Origin: Nitrosomonadaceae bacterium
Lineage (GTDB): Bacteria; Pseudomonadota; Gammaproteobacteria; Burkholderiales; Usitatibacteraceae
Assembly (NCBI GenBank): GCA_021300055.1
Contig: JAJTHU010000322.1
Location: 1-6,388 of the forward strand
DNA length: 6,388 nt
Reading direction: 5' to 3'
The notes under the pieces were generated by a model. That model worked only from the letters and a program-made list of their open reading frames with translations. It had not been told where the DNA came from and did not search any database. Shown here one piece after another: positions 1 through 5,801 of this stretch. The position numbers were made by a program, and so were the translations under genes. Position 1 is the stretch's first letter. Each line of letters opens with the position of its first letter.

Positions 1-112
1 CGCGAATGGGTTGGGTGGCTTCATGGGCGGCAAGGCCAACAACCCGCTGGCCATCAAGCGCTGGCTGCTTGCGCACGCAGGGGCCATCAAGCCCGATTCG
101 TCGCTCTTCTAG
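1..112 (+). CDS. ogt: Methylated-DNA--protein-cysteine methyltransferase, C-terminal fragment (partial)
   Basis: This is the last 36 codons of a gene that enters from the left edge, read from base 2 to a TAG stop at 110-112. The fragment begins ANGLGGFMGG and continues with NPLAIKRWLLAHAGA. This resembles the C-terminal end of the Ogt/MGMT family, where the active-site PCHRV motif is followed by an ANG...GG(F/Y)xGG turn and a K(R)xLLxxEG helix. Known family role: a suicide DNA repair protein that moves the alkyl group from O6-alkylguanine or O4-alkylthymine onto its own cysteine. The catalytic cysteine lies outside the window, so the call rests on the tail alone. xerD starts 14 bases downstream on the same strand, suggesting one transcript. 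Confidence 0.66.
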   Translation, partial: ANGLGGFMGGKANNPLAIKRWLLAHAGAIKPDSSLF

Positions 113-126
113 GTGGGTGGGCGGCC

Positions 127-1071
127 ATGACCCACGACCCGGTCTACGACACAGCGCGCGACGCAAGCCACAATCCGACAAACGACCCGCTCATCGACGA
201 ATTCGCCGACAGCCTTTGGTTATCGGACGGGCTTTCGCGCAACACCATCGACAGCTATCGCCGTGATCTGGTACAACTCGATCACTGGCTGGTAAAGACG
301 CGACGGCCAACCTTAGAGCAACTCGACGCCAGCGATCTGCAGGCCTTTCTGGCGCATCGCATAGGCGTTGATCGCGCGAGTCCGCGCACAACGGCGAGAC
401 TCACTTCCACCCTCAAGCGTTTTTACCAGTACTTGCTGCGCGATAAGCGCGTGACCATCGATCCCACAGCCGCGTTGGAGTCGCCAAAGCTGCCGCGCAG
501 TTTGCCGAAGTCACTCTCCGAAGCAGATGTGGAGGCGCTGCTCAACGCACCCGATGACAACACCCCGCTCGGTTTGCGGGATCGCGCCATGCTCGAAACA
601 CTCTATGCAGCGGGGCTGCGTGTGACGGAGCTGGTGAGCCTGCCGATCGCACAACTCAGTGTGGTCAATCAAGTCGTGCGTGTCATTGGCAAAGGCAATA
701 AGGAGCGCCTCGTACCGCTCGGTGAGGAAGCCACTAACTGGCTACAGCGTTACGTCGCGGAGGCACGCGGCGTACTGCTTGACGGCCGCACATCGGACGC
801 CCTCTTTGTGACCACACGCGGCACATCGATGAGCCGCCAGATGTTTTGGAATCTCATCAAGCGTTACGCGATAGACGCCGGCGTGCGCGCAGACATCTCG
901 CCACACGTGCTGCGTCACGCGTTTGCGACGCACCTTGTCAATCACGGGGCGGATTTACGCGTGGTGCAATTGCTGTTGGGTCACGCGGACATTACGACCA
1001 CGCAAATTTATACTCACGTCGCGCGTGAGCGCCTCAAGGCGATTCACAAGCAACACCATCCACGCGGTTAG
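127..1071 (+). CDS. xerD: Site-specific tyrosine recombinase XerD
   Basis: A 314-residue tyrosine recombinase of usual XerD length. With XerC it resolves chromosome dimers at dif near the terminus, normally under FtsK control at the septum. The N-terminal SAM-like core-binding domain spans about residues 20-110 and includes WLSDGLSRNTIDSYRRDL (31-48). The catalytic domain spans about 125-310 and has the full set of active residues: Arg165 in AAGLRVTEL, Lys189 in GKGNKERLVPLG, His260 and Arg263 in SPHVLRHAFATHL, His286 in LLGHADITTTQIYTHV, and nucleophile Tyr295. The ATG at 127 is preceded by the purine-rich run AGGTGGGTGGG and gives about 16 more N-terminal residues than E. coli XerD. The next gene follows after 16 bases. 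XerC is the main alternative; the proteobacterial XerD-like N-terminus and single-copy housekeeping context favour XerD. Confidence 0.93.
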   Translation: MTHDPVYDTARDASHNPTNDPLIDEFADSLWLSDGLSRNTIDSYRRDLVQLDHWLVKTRRPTLEQLDASDLQAFLAHRIGVDRASPRTTARLTSTLKRFYQYLLRDKRVTIDPTAALESPKLPRSLPKSLSEADVEALLNAPDDNTPLGLRDRAMLETLYAAGLRVTELVSLPIAQLSVVNQVVRVIGKGNKERLVPLGEEATNWLQRYVAEARGVLLDGRTSDALFVTTRGTSMSRQMFWNLIKRYAIDAGVRADISPHVLRHAFATHLVNHGADLRVVQLLLGHADITTTQIYTHVARERLKAIHKQHHPRG

Positions 1072-1087
1072 TCCACCAGTCGATGCA

Positions 1088-1573
1088 ATGAGTAAGCACA
1101 GCGAAACGCCAGCCACCACCGTGCTCAAGGCACACCATGTCGCCTACACCGAGCACGTTTACGAATACGTCGAACATGGCGGCACAGGCGTCTCGTCGAG
1201 CGCACTCGGCGTCGATGAACACCATGTCGTCAAAACGTTGATTTTTGAAGACGACAAACGTGCACCGCTTTGCGTATTGATGCACGGTGACTGCAAGGTT
1301 TCCACCAAAGAGCTCGCACGCCAAATCGGTGCGAAGCGCGTCGCGCCCTGCAAGCCTGAGGACGCGCATCGTCATTCAGGCTATATGGTGGGTGGGTGTT
1401 CGCCTTTCGGCTTACGCAAGCCGATGCCGATCTACATGGAAGCGAGCATCTTGGCGCTTGAGCGCATCTTAATCAACGGCGGACGCCGCGGCTTTCTGGT
1501 GGGGCTTGCGCCTGCTGAAGTGGTGCGTGTCGTGAGTCCGAAGATGGTGAACGTCGCACTACACGAAGCCTAG
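1088..1573 (+). CDS. ybaK: Cys-tRNA(Pro) deacylase, YbaK/EbsC family
   Basis: A 161-residue protein, the normal length for the family. YbaK hydrolyses cysteine mischarged onto tRNA(Pro) by prolyl-tRNA synthetase, a trans-editing role in the cytoplasm. Visible features are a start-proximal TPAT-VLKAH segment, VDEHHVVKTLIFEDD with the conserved Lys49 (counterpart of the essential YbaK Lys46), the VSTKELARQIGAKRV stretch (71-85), and the hallmark SGYMVGGCSPFGLRK (97-111). The frame is open upstream into xerD, but that extension has no family similarity. The ATG at 1088 places the conserved N-terminus correctly. No clear Shine-Dalgarno precedes it, so translation may depend on coupling to xerD, whose stop is 16 bases upstream. 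A related ProX/YeaK-type deacylase is the main alternative; GG-SP-G and Lys49 favour YbaK. Confidence 0.92.
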   Translation: MSKHSETPATTVLKAHHVAYTEHVYEYVEHGGTGVSSSALGVDEHHVVKTLIFEDDKRAPLCVLMHGDCKVSTKELARQIGAKRVAPCKPEDAHRHSGYMVGGCSPFGLRKPMPIYMEASILALERILINGGRRGFLVGLAPAEVVRVVSPKMVNVALHEA

Positions 1574-1601
1574 GAAGGCCACGCAAGGCACGCAGGCTAA
1601 A

Positions 1602-2006
1602 TCAGCCCGCCATCGAATCCGAAGCGCCGGGAGGCGTTGCATCAATAGTCGGATCGTGCCGCGAGCGCGCGATCGTGACACCCAATTTGCGCACGCCGCG
1701 CATGTGGCCAATTTTGGCGACGCTAATCTTTACCCACTGCGCGTTGAAGTCGTGAAACAACACCTGCACGATATGTTCGGCCAGCGCTTCGAGCAGCTTG
1801 AACTTGGCCGTTTGCAGATCAGCGCGGATCCTCTCAACGACTTTGCCGTAGTCGATGGTGTCGCGAATCGAATCGCTCGCACCCGCCTTATGCGTATCGA
1901 GCCCAATGTCGATGTCGAACTCCAGCGCCTGTGGTTGCTGTTGCTCCCACTCGTAAACGCCGATCCAAGCGTCGGCACGAAATTCGCGGATGAAAATAAT
2001 GTCCAT
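1602..2006 (-). CDS. folB: Dihydroneopterin aldolase FolB
   Basis: A 134-residue FolB. It cleaves 7,8-dihydroneopterin to 6-hydroxymethyl-7,8-dihydropterin and glycolaldehyde in folate synthesis, usually as a cytoplasmic octamer. The start MDIIFIREFRADAWIGVYEW closely follows E. coli FolB. Conserved residues are Glu21 in GVYEWEQ, Tyr53 in TIDYGKVVERI, and the likely catalytic Lys98 in KISVAKIGHMRGVRKLGVTI. The frame is open 27 codons further upstream, but the MDI- start is where the family begins. No strong Shine-Dalgarno is visible. After the usual end near Arg114 there is a polar tail of about 20 residues, rich in Pro, Ser and Asp, absent from E. coli FolB. The gene converges on ybaK and is divergent from plsY. 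folB is also next to and divergent from plsY in E. coli. Confidence 0.93.
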   Translation of the reverse strand: MDIIFIREFRADAWIGVYEWEQQQPQALEFDIDIGLDTHKAGASDSIRDTIDYGKVVERIRADLQTAKFKLLEALAEHIVQVLFHDFNAQWVKISVAKIGHMRGVRKLGVTIARSRHDPTIDATPPGASDSMAG

Positions 2007-2068
2007 TGTGTGGCGATGTGAGTGAGCGGCCTGACTAAGCAATATTTGGCTATTGTAAAGTGCCTGCC
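2007..2068. promoter_or_regulatory. Divergent folB/plsY intergenic promoter region
   Basis: These 62 bases must carry the signals for both folB (minus) and plsY (plus) if neither is read from a distant promoter. On the plus strand CTGACT (2031-2036) and TGTAAA (2054-2059) are 17 bases apart, each matching the sigma-70 consensus at four of six positions. Transcription would then begin only a few bases before the plsY ATG at 2069. The minus-strand promoter is not recognisable. The assignment is weak and rests on spacing and gene order. Confidence 0.27.
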
Positions 2069-2707
2069 ATGAATACCTTCTTAGCACTCGTCATTGCCTA
2101 CTTAATCGGCTCACTATCCTTCGCGGTGATCGTGAGCAAACTCATGGGGCTGCCAGACCCGCACTCTTACGGTTCCGGCAACCCAGGCGCGACAAACGTG
2201 CTGCGCACGGGCAAAAAACTCGCAGCACTGCTCACCCTGCTAGGCGACGCGGGCAAAGGCTGGTTTGCAGTTTGGTTGGCGCAACGATTTGCCAGCGATT
2301 TCGCGCTCACGCCTGCGGCAATCGCCGGCGTGGCGTTTGCGGTTTTTCTAGGTCACCTGTTTCCGGTGTTTTTTCGCTTCGCGGGCGGAAAGGGTGTCGC
2401 GACAGCTGCAGGTATTTTGCTGGCGCTCAATGCTTGGCTTGGCATCGCGACAATGGCAACGTGGGTCATCATCGCGATCTTTTTCCGCTACTCCTCGCTG
2501 GCGGCGCTCGTCGCGTCGCTATTCGCGCCGTTCTACACGTTCTTTTTGTTTGGTGTCTCGCCGATGCTGCCCGCCGTTGCTGCCATGTGCGCGCTACTGA
2601 TTTGGCGGCACAAGGAAAACATCACTAAATTGCGCAACGGCACCGAATCCAAGATCGGTGCCCGCAAAGATGCGCCAAGTGATGCAGAGGCCGAAACCAA
2701 ACCATAG
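2069..2707 (+). CDS. plsY: Acyl-phosphate:glycerol-3-phosphate acyltransferase PlsY
   Basis: A 212-residue inner-membrane protein. PlsY transfers an acyl chain from acyl-phosphate (made by PlsX) to glycerol-3-phosphate, giving lysophosphatidic acid, the first step of phospholipid synthesis. The three family motifs are present: GSGNPGATNVLR (35-46), DAGKGWFAVWLA (60-71), and GHLFPVFFRFAGGKGVATA (95-113), followed by RYSSLAALVAS (140-150) and the C-terminal WRHKENI (179-185). Hydrophobic segments near residues 3-23, 50-70, 82-102, 112-138 and 142-178 fit the five-helix topology. The tail is charged and disordered. A GTG at 2060 is in frame, but the ATG at 2069 matches the family N-terminus better. 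It diverges from folB and ends at a hairpin terminator. Confidence 0.95.
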   Translation: MNTFLALVIAYLIGSLSFAVIVSKLMGLPDPHSYGSGNPGATNVLRTGKKLAALLTLLGDAGKGWFAVWLAQRFASDFALTPAAIAGVAFAVFLGHLFPVFFRFAGGKGVATAAGILLALNAWLGIATMATWVIIAIFFRYSSLAALVASLFAPFYTFFLFGVSPMLPAVAAMCALLIWRHKENITKLRNGTESKIGARKDAPSDAEAETKP

Positions 2708-2743
2708 GATCGGCGAGCCTTTTCAGGCGTTTTCGCCCCAAAC

Positions 2744-2764
2744 TGCCTGCCAGTCGGGCATTTT
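2744..2764 (+). terminator. Probable intrinsic terminator of plsY
   Basis: TGCCTG (2744-2749) can pair with TCGGGCA through six pairs, one of them a T-G wobble, around the loop CCAGT. The stem ends at 2760 and is followed directly by TTTT and a T-rich stretch (CATCTTTAT). A second small hairpin lies just upstream: GCCT (2717-2720), loop TTTC, AGGC (2725-2728), then GTTTT. It may act as an extra terminator or help in the convergent direction. Position between the 3' ends of two convergent genes supports the role. Confidence 0.55.
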
Positions 2765-2769
2765 CATCT

Positions 2770-3141
2770 TTATCCAATCCTATGTTTCGGCGGCACCCAA
2801 CGCCAGAGCGCGATCACCAGCGCGAGGATGAAGGAATATAGGGTGCCGAACAGCCACAGCGGCACATCCCAGTAAATCCACTCGCGGACGGTGCGTGCCA
2901 CCAAGCTTTGCTCGGTCGCCACGCCTCGGAGGGCATCCTCCCAGATTGTTAGTGGGCAGACGACGCCGAGTAGCGCTTGCAACGTAACGATCAGCCAAGA
3001 CACCAAGTGCAGCGCGCGCCACCAGCGCACCCTGACCCATCGCCACCTGCGCCATGCACCGAGCGGAATACAGAGCGCACCGCCGACGTTGAAGGCGATG
3101 ACGGCGACGTGCACCAGTAGGACTACATCTGCAGCTTGCAT
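2770..3141 (-). CDS. DUF2784 family membrane protein
   Basis: A 123-residue protein of unknown function that I recognise as DUF2784. The pattern is an N-terminal AADVVLLVHVAVIAFNVGG helix (3-21), a basic tryptophan-rich loop (WRRWRWVRVRWWRALHL, 30-46), a second helix, and the hallmark VVCPLTIWEDALRG (60-73). After a polar segment comes a final helix (about 92-113) and the VPP tail. Predicted membrane segments are near 5-29, 43-62 and 92-113, so it is probably an inner-membrane protein. I chose the ATG at 3141. An in-frame GTG at 3159 would add six residues and neither start has a good Shine-Dalgarno. No biochemical role is known to me for the family, and the neighbours (convergent plsY, divergent S9 peptidase) do not suggest one. 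Confidence 0.8.
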   Translation of the reverse strand: MQAADVVLLVHVAVIAFNVGGALCIPLGAWRRWRWVRVRWWRALHLVSWLIVTLQALLGVVCPLTIWEDALRGVATEQSLVARTVREWIYWDVPLWLFGTLYSFILALVIALWRWVPPKHRIG

Positions 3142-3360
3142 CGCCCCATTTTGACGCACGGTAAGTAACCGCGTCGGCGACGCGCCAAGTACTCGCGATG
3201 GAACTTTCTGGATTGCACGAGGACCTACCCGGCGTGTTCCGATGCCTCATTGTCTGACCGTAACCGGCAGGAATTCATCTCCAAAACGGGGCGGTTCATC
3301 AGAGGAGATTCGGCTTTATCGCATTGGCGCAACTTCCGCACCGAAACACCCCGAAAATGC
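3142..3360. other. Intergenic stretch without recognised gene or signal
   Basis: This is the left and central part of the 308-base gap between the divergent DUF2784 and S9 peptidase genes. I see no protein with family similarity in any frame, no tRNA-like fold and no repeat. It should contain the DUF2784 promoter, but no convincing -35/-10 pair is readable on the minus strand. Base composition looks like the neighbouring genes. Confidence 0.5.
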
Positions 3361-3389
3361 TTGCACTGCACTAGGCTGCCGCATAGACT
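3361..3389 (+). promoter_or_regulatory. Candidate sigma-70-type promoter of the first S9 peptidase gene
   Basis: TTGCAC (3361-3366) is followed after 17 bases by TAGACT (3384-3389). The -35 matches TTG of the consensus and the -10 matches four of six bases. Taken alone this is modest. It is supported because the downstream paralog has TTGCAC, the same 17-base spacing and TACACT at a similar distance from its start. Transcription would begin near 3396, leaving a leader of about 54 bases. Confidence 0.45.
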
Positions 3390-3449
3390 TCTGCGCCTAT
3401 TGTTGGCCCTGCCTGCGATACATATCCCCAACCAAATTAGGGTTTTCTT

Positions 3450-5582
3450 ATGAAGACGTATTCACTACCCTCGTTGCTCGCCTGCCTCGGAGTGGGCATG
3501 AGCATTGGACTCGCGCTGACGCTACCGAACGCGAACGCGCAATCCGCACCAACAGAAACGATCACCGCGACCTCAACCGCCCTCAAAGCCAGCGCGATTC
3601 CAGTTGACCAATGGGCACGCCGCCCAGAATTCAACAACATGTCGCTCTCGCCCAATGGCGATTGGTTGGCTGCGATTTCACCGTTCAAGGGACGCAACAA
3701 CCTAGTAGTGATTAATTTGGCGGAGCGTTCGCGCCGCATCTTGACGAGCTTCGAAACCACGGACGTCGCCAACTTCTATTGGGTCAACAACAAGCGCATC
3801 TGCATGCGCGTTTCCGACGGCCAAGACGTCACCGGTAACTTCAACTACCGCGGAACGTTCTGCATCAACACCGACGGCACGGAGTTTGCTGATTTCACGC
3901 GTATCGACCGTCGCAGCAGTGCAGACCAAGGCAGAGCGATTCTTTTTAATCCCGTGCGCGCCGTCGGCGGCGATTCGAACGAGTACATTGTCTCTATGCG
4001 CGCGAGAACAACTGCGTCGGTAGACCTCTACCGATTCAACACGATCAACGGGCGCTATCAGCTGCTCACATTCAACAGCCCGGGCGACGTCCAGAGCTGG
4101 GTGCTGGATCGCAACCAAGTCCCTCGCGCTGCATTGACCTTTGAGCCGAGACAGGGTAACGAGACCTTCCGCCGTGTCGGCGTCTGGTACCGCGAATCCG
4201 CTGACGCCAAGTGGGAGAAGCTGTTTGAGAACAGAATCACTTGGGGCGTGCCATACGGTGATTCCATGCAGATCTTGGGGTTTGACTACGATAACAAAAC
4301 TCTATTTGTGTCGGCACGCATTGGTCGCGATAAATTTGCCGTCTACAAATATGATCCTAGCACCAAGAAATTAGGCGACTTGGTATTTGAGCATCCGCTA
4401 ATCGACATTGAAGACGGCCTGCTCTTTAGCAACGAAAAGAAGAAGCTTGTCGGTATCCGCTATTCGGCGGAGATGCCGGTTACGAAGTGGTTCGACCCCG
4501 AACTGGAGAAACTCCAACAGCAGCTGGATGCAACGCTAAAGGGTATGGTTAACAACATTGGCATTGTAGAAGAGAAAACCAAGCGGATTCTTGTAACTTC
4601 CGTTTCGCCGACGCATGCTGGGCAGTACTACCTATTCGATAACGAAACCAAATCGCTTGAGCCTCTGGTCAAACGCCGCGACTGGCTTCCTGAACAAGCA
4701 ATGTCTGAGCGCCGATTCATTAAGTACAAGGCCCGCGATGGACTCGAAATCCCAGCGTGGGTAACGATTCCAAAAGGCTCGACCGGAAAGAACCTGCCGC
4801 TGGTAGTGCACATTCATGGCGGTCCACAAGTACGCCAGTATTTCGGTGTTCAGTGGAACAATGAGCGCTGGCCAGTCGCGCAGTTTCTGGCTTCGCGAGG
4901 ATATGCGGTCCTCGAGCCTGAGCCGCGCGGTTCAACGGGTTTTGGCGATAAACACTACTCTGCTGGCATCAAGCAGTGGGGGCTCGCAATGCAAGATGAC
5001 CTTACTGATGGCGCATTGCACCTTGTGAAGGAAGGCATCGTCGACAAGAGCCGGATGTGCCTCTATGGAGGCTCGTACGGAGGCTACGCGAGCTTGCAAG
5101 GGGTTGTTCGCGAAGGCGACCTTTTCAAGTGCACGATCCCAATCGTTGCGGTGACGGACCTGTTCATGCTCCAACAAGTGCAGCACTCAGACATTGCGGA
5201 GCGCGGGGACAAGTCTCTCGACACAGAATTCACCGTTGCCGTCGGCGATAGTGTCCGCGACAAGGAACAGTTCACACGCACGTCTCCGGCGCGCAACGTC
5301 GACAAAATTAATGTCCCCGTTTTGATGTTCCACGGCTCAGATGACCGCCGCGTTCCAATTATTCATGCGAATGAGTTTGTCAGAGCGATGCGCTCATCAG
5401 GTCGCGGAGGACTGATTGATTATGTGGTTTATAACGGCGAGGGACACGGCTTTAACAAAGACGAAAACGTAATCGACCACATCCGTCGAACCGAGCAGTT
5501 CCTTGCAAAACACATTGGCGATGAAACGCAGAAAAAGCTCGCAGCTGTGTCTGCGTCAACTGTAGTCGCCTCTACGAAGTAG
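3450..5582 (+). CDS. Exported S9 family serine peptidase (prolyl oligopeptidase superfamily)
   Basis: A complete 710-residue protein. Residues 1-30 form a signal peptide (MKT start, hydrophobic core, ANA before Gln31), so it should act in the periplasm or outside the cell. Residues about 50-415 form the repeat-rich, probably beta-propeller domain that gates access in this superfamily. Residues about 420-690 form the alpha/beta-hydrolase domain. The oxyanion-region HGGP is at 456-459, EPRGSTGFG at 491-499 and the nucleophile elbow GGSYGG at 540-545, giving Ser542. Asp632 in HGSDDRRVP and His666 in GEGHGF complete the triad. The family cleaves short peptides, as dipeptidyl or acylaminoacyl peptidases or oligopeptidases; exact specificity cannot be read from sequence. 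The ATG at 3450 directly precedes the signal peptide, with AGGG at 3439-3442 as a weak ribosome site. A related paralog follows. Confidence 0.93.
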   Translation: MKTYSLPSLLACLGVGMSIGLALTLPNANAQSAPTETITATSTALKASAIPVDQWARRPEFNNMSLSPNGDWLAAISPFKGRNNLVVINLAERSRRILTSFETTDVANFYWVNNKRICMRVSDGQDVTGNFNYRGTFCINTDGTEFADFTRIDRRSSADQGRAILFNPVRAVGGDSNEYIVSMRARTTASVDLYRFNTINGRYQLLTFNSPGDVQSWVLDRNQVPRAALTFEPRQGNETFRRVGVWYRESADAKWEKLFENRITWGVPYGDSMQILGFDYDNKTLFVSARIGRDKFAVYKYDPSTKKLGDLVFEHPLIDIEDGLLFSNEKKKLVGIRYSAEMPVTKWFDPELEKLQQQLDATLKGMVNNIGIVEEKTKRILVTSVSPTHAGQYYLFDNETKSLEPLVKRRDWLPEQAMSERRFIKYKARDGLEIPAWVTIPKGSTGKNLPLVVHIHGGPQVRQYFGVQWNNERWPVAQFLASRGYAVLEPEPRGSTGFGDKHYSAGIKQWGLAMQDDLTDGALHLVKEGIVDKSRMCLYGGSYGGYASLQGVVREGDLFKCTIPIVAVTDLFMLQQVQHSDIAERGDKSLDTEFTVAVGDSVRDKEQFTRTSPARNVDKINVPVLMFHGSDDRRVPIIHANEFVRAMRSSGRGGLIDYVVYNGEGHGFNKDENVIDHIRRTEQFLAKHIGDETQKKLAAVSASTVVASTK

Positions 5583-5596
5583 GTCGGAAACTGTCT

Positions 5597-5633
5597 CAAC
5601 AAAAACGCCCGGCGCTGCCGGGCGTTTTTGTTG
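5597..5633 (+). terminator. Strong intrinsic terminator after the first S9 peptidase gene
   Basis: A perfect 17-base-pair inverted repeat around the loop GCT: CAACAAAAACGCCCGGC (5597-5613) pairs with 5617-5633. The GC core is CGCCCGGC, and the flanking A5 and T5 tracts make it a terminator on either strand. It starts 14 bases after the TAG stop. It separates the two S9 genes, so the second needs its own promoter. Confidence 0.93.
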
Positions 5634-5699
5634 GTGGGTTCGGCGCGTCTCGATTTCGACGGGGAACTCTCCCATAGCGGGTCAGCTCAAAGTTTGCGC

Positions 5700-5728
5700 T
5701 TGCACCATTCAAAACCACCTCCTACACT
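5700..5728 (+). promoter_or_regulatory. Candidate sigma-70-type promoter of the second S9 gene
   Basis: TTGCAC (5700-5705), a 17-base spacer and TACACT (5723-5728) repeat the arrangement seen before the upstream paralog. The expected start point is near 5735, with a leader of about 67 bases to the ATG at 5802. It lies downstream of the strong terminator, where a new promoter is required. The rest of the 219-base gap shows no other clear signal. Confidence 0.45.
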
Positions 5729-5801
5729 TGCTAAATATCGCTGCCAACGACACCGCAGTCGATTTGAGCCTACTGCATCTCTTTTGAGCGAGAGTGAACT
5801 C

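Noticed and set aside
923..1087. In-frame upstream extension of ybaK into xerD (55 extra codons)
   Set aside because: The extra residues show no similarity to the YbaK family and lie wholly over the conserved xerD catalytic region; the normal-length protein starts at 1088.
1595..1607. Small hairpin GGCT-AAATC-AGCC between the convergent ybaK and folB
   Set aside because: Only four base pairs and no following T tract on either strand; not enough for a terminator call.
1656..2021. A 121-codon plus-strand frame opposite folB
   Set aside because: It is the antisense shadow of folB, whose protein matches its family over the full length.
3250..3453. A 67-codon plus-strand frame (TTG start) whose TGA overlaps the S9 peptidase ATG as ATGA
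   Set aside because: The overlap resembles translational coupling, but the product shows no recognisable family or domain and no ribosome site, and the candidate promoter at 3361-3389 lies inside it.
5634..5699. Short inverted segments (GGGA-ACTC-TCCC and CGTC...GACG) between the terminator and the second S9 promoter
   Set aside because: Four-base stems are expected by chance in GC-rich DNA, and nothing nearby supports an operator.
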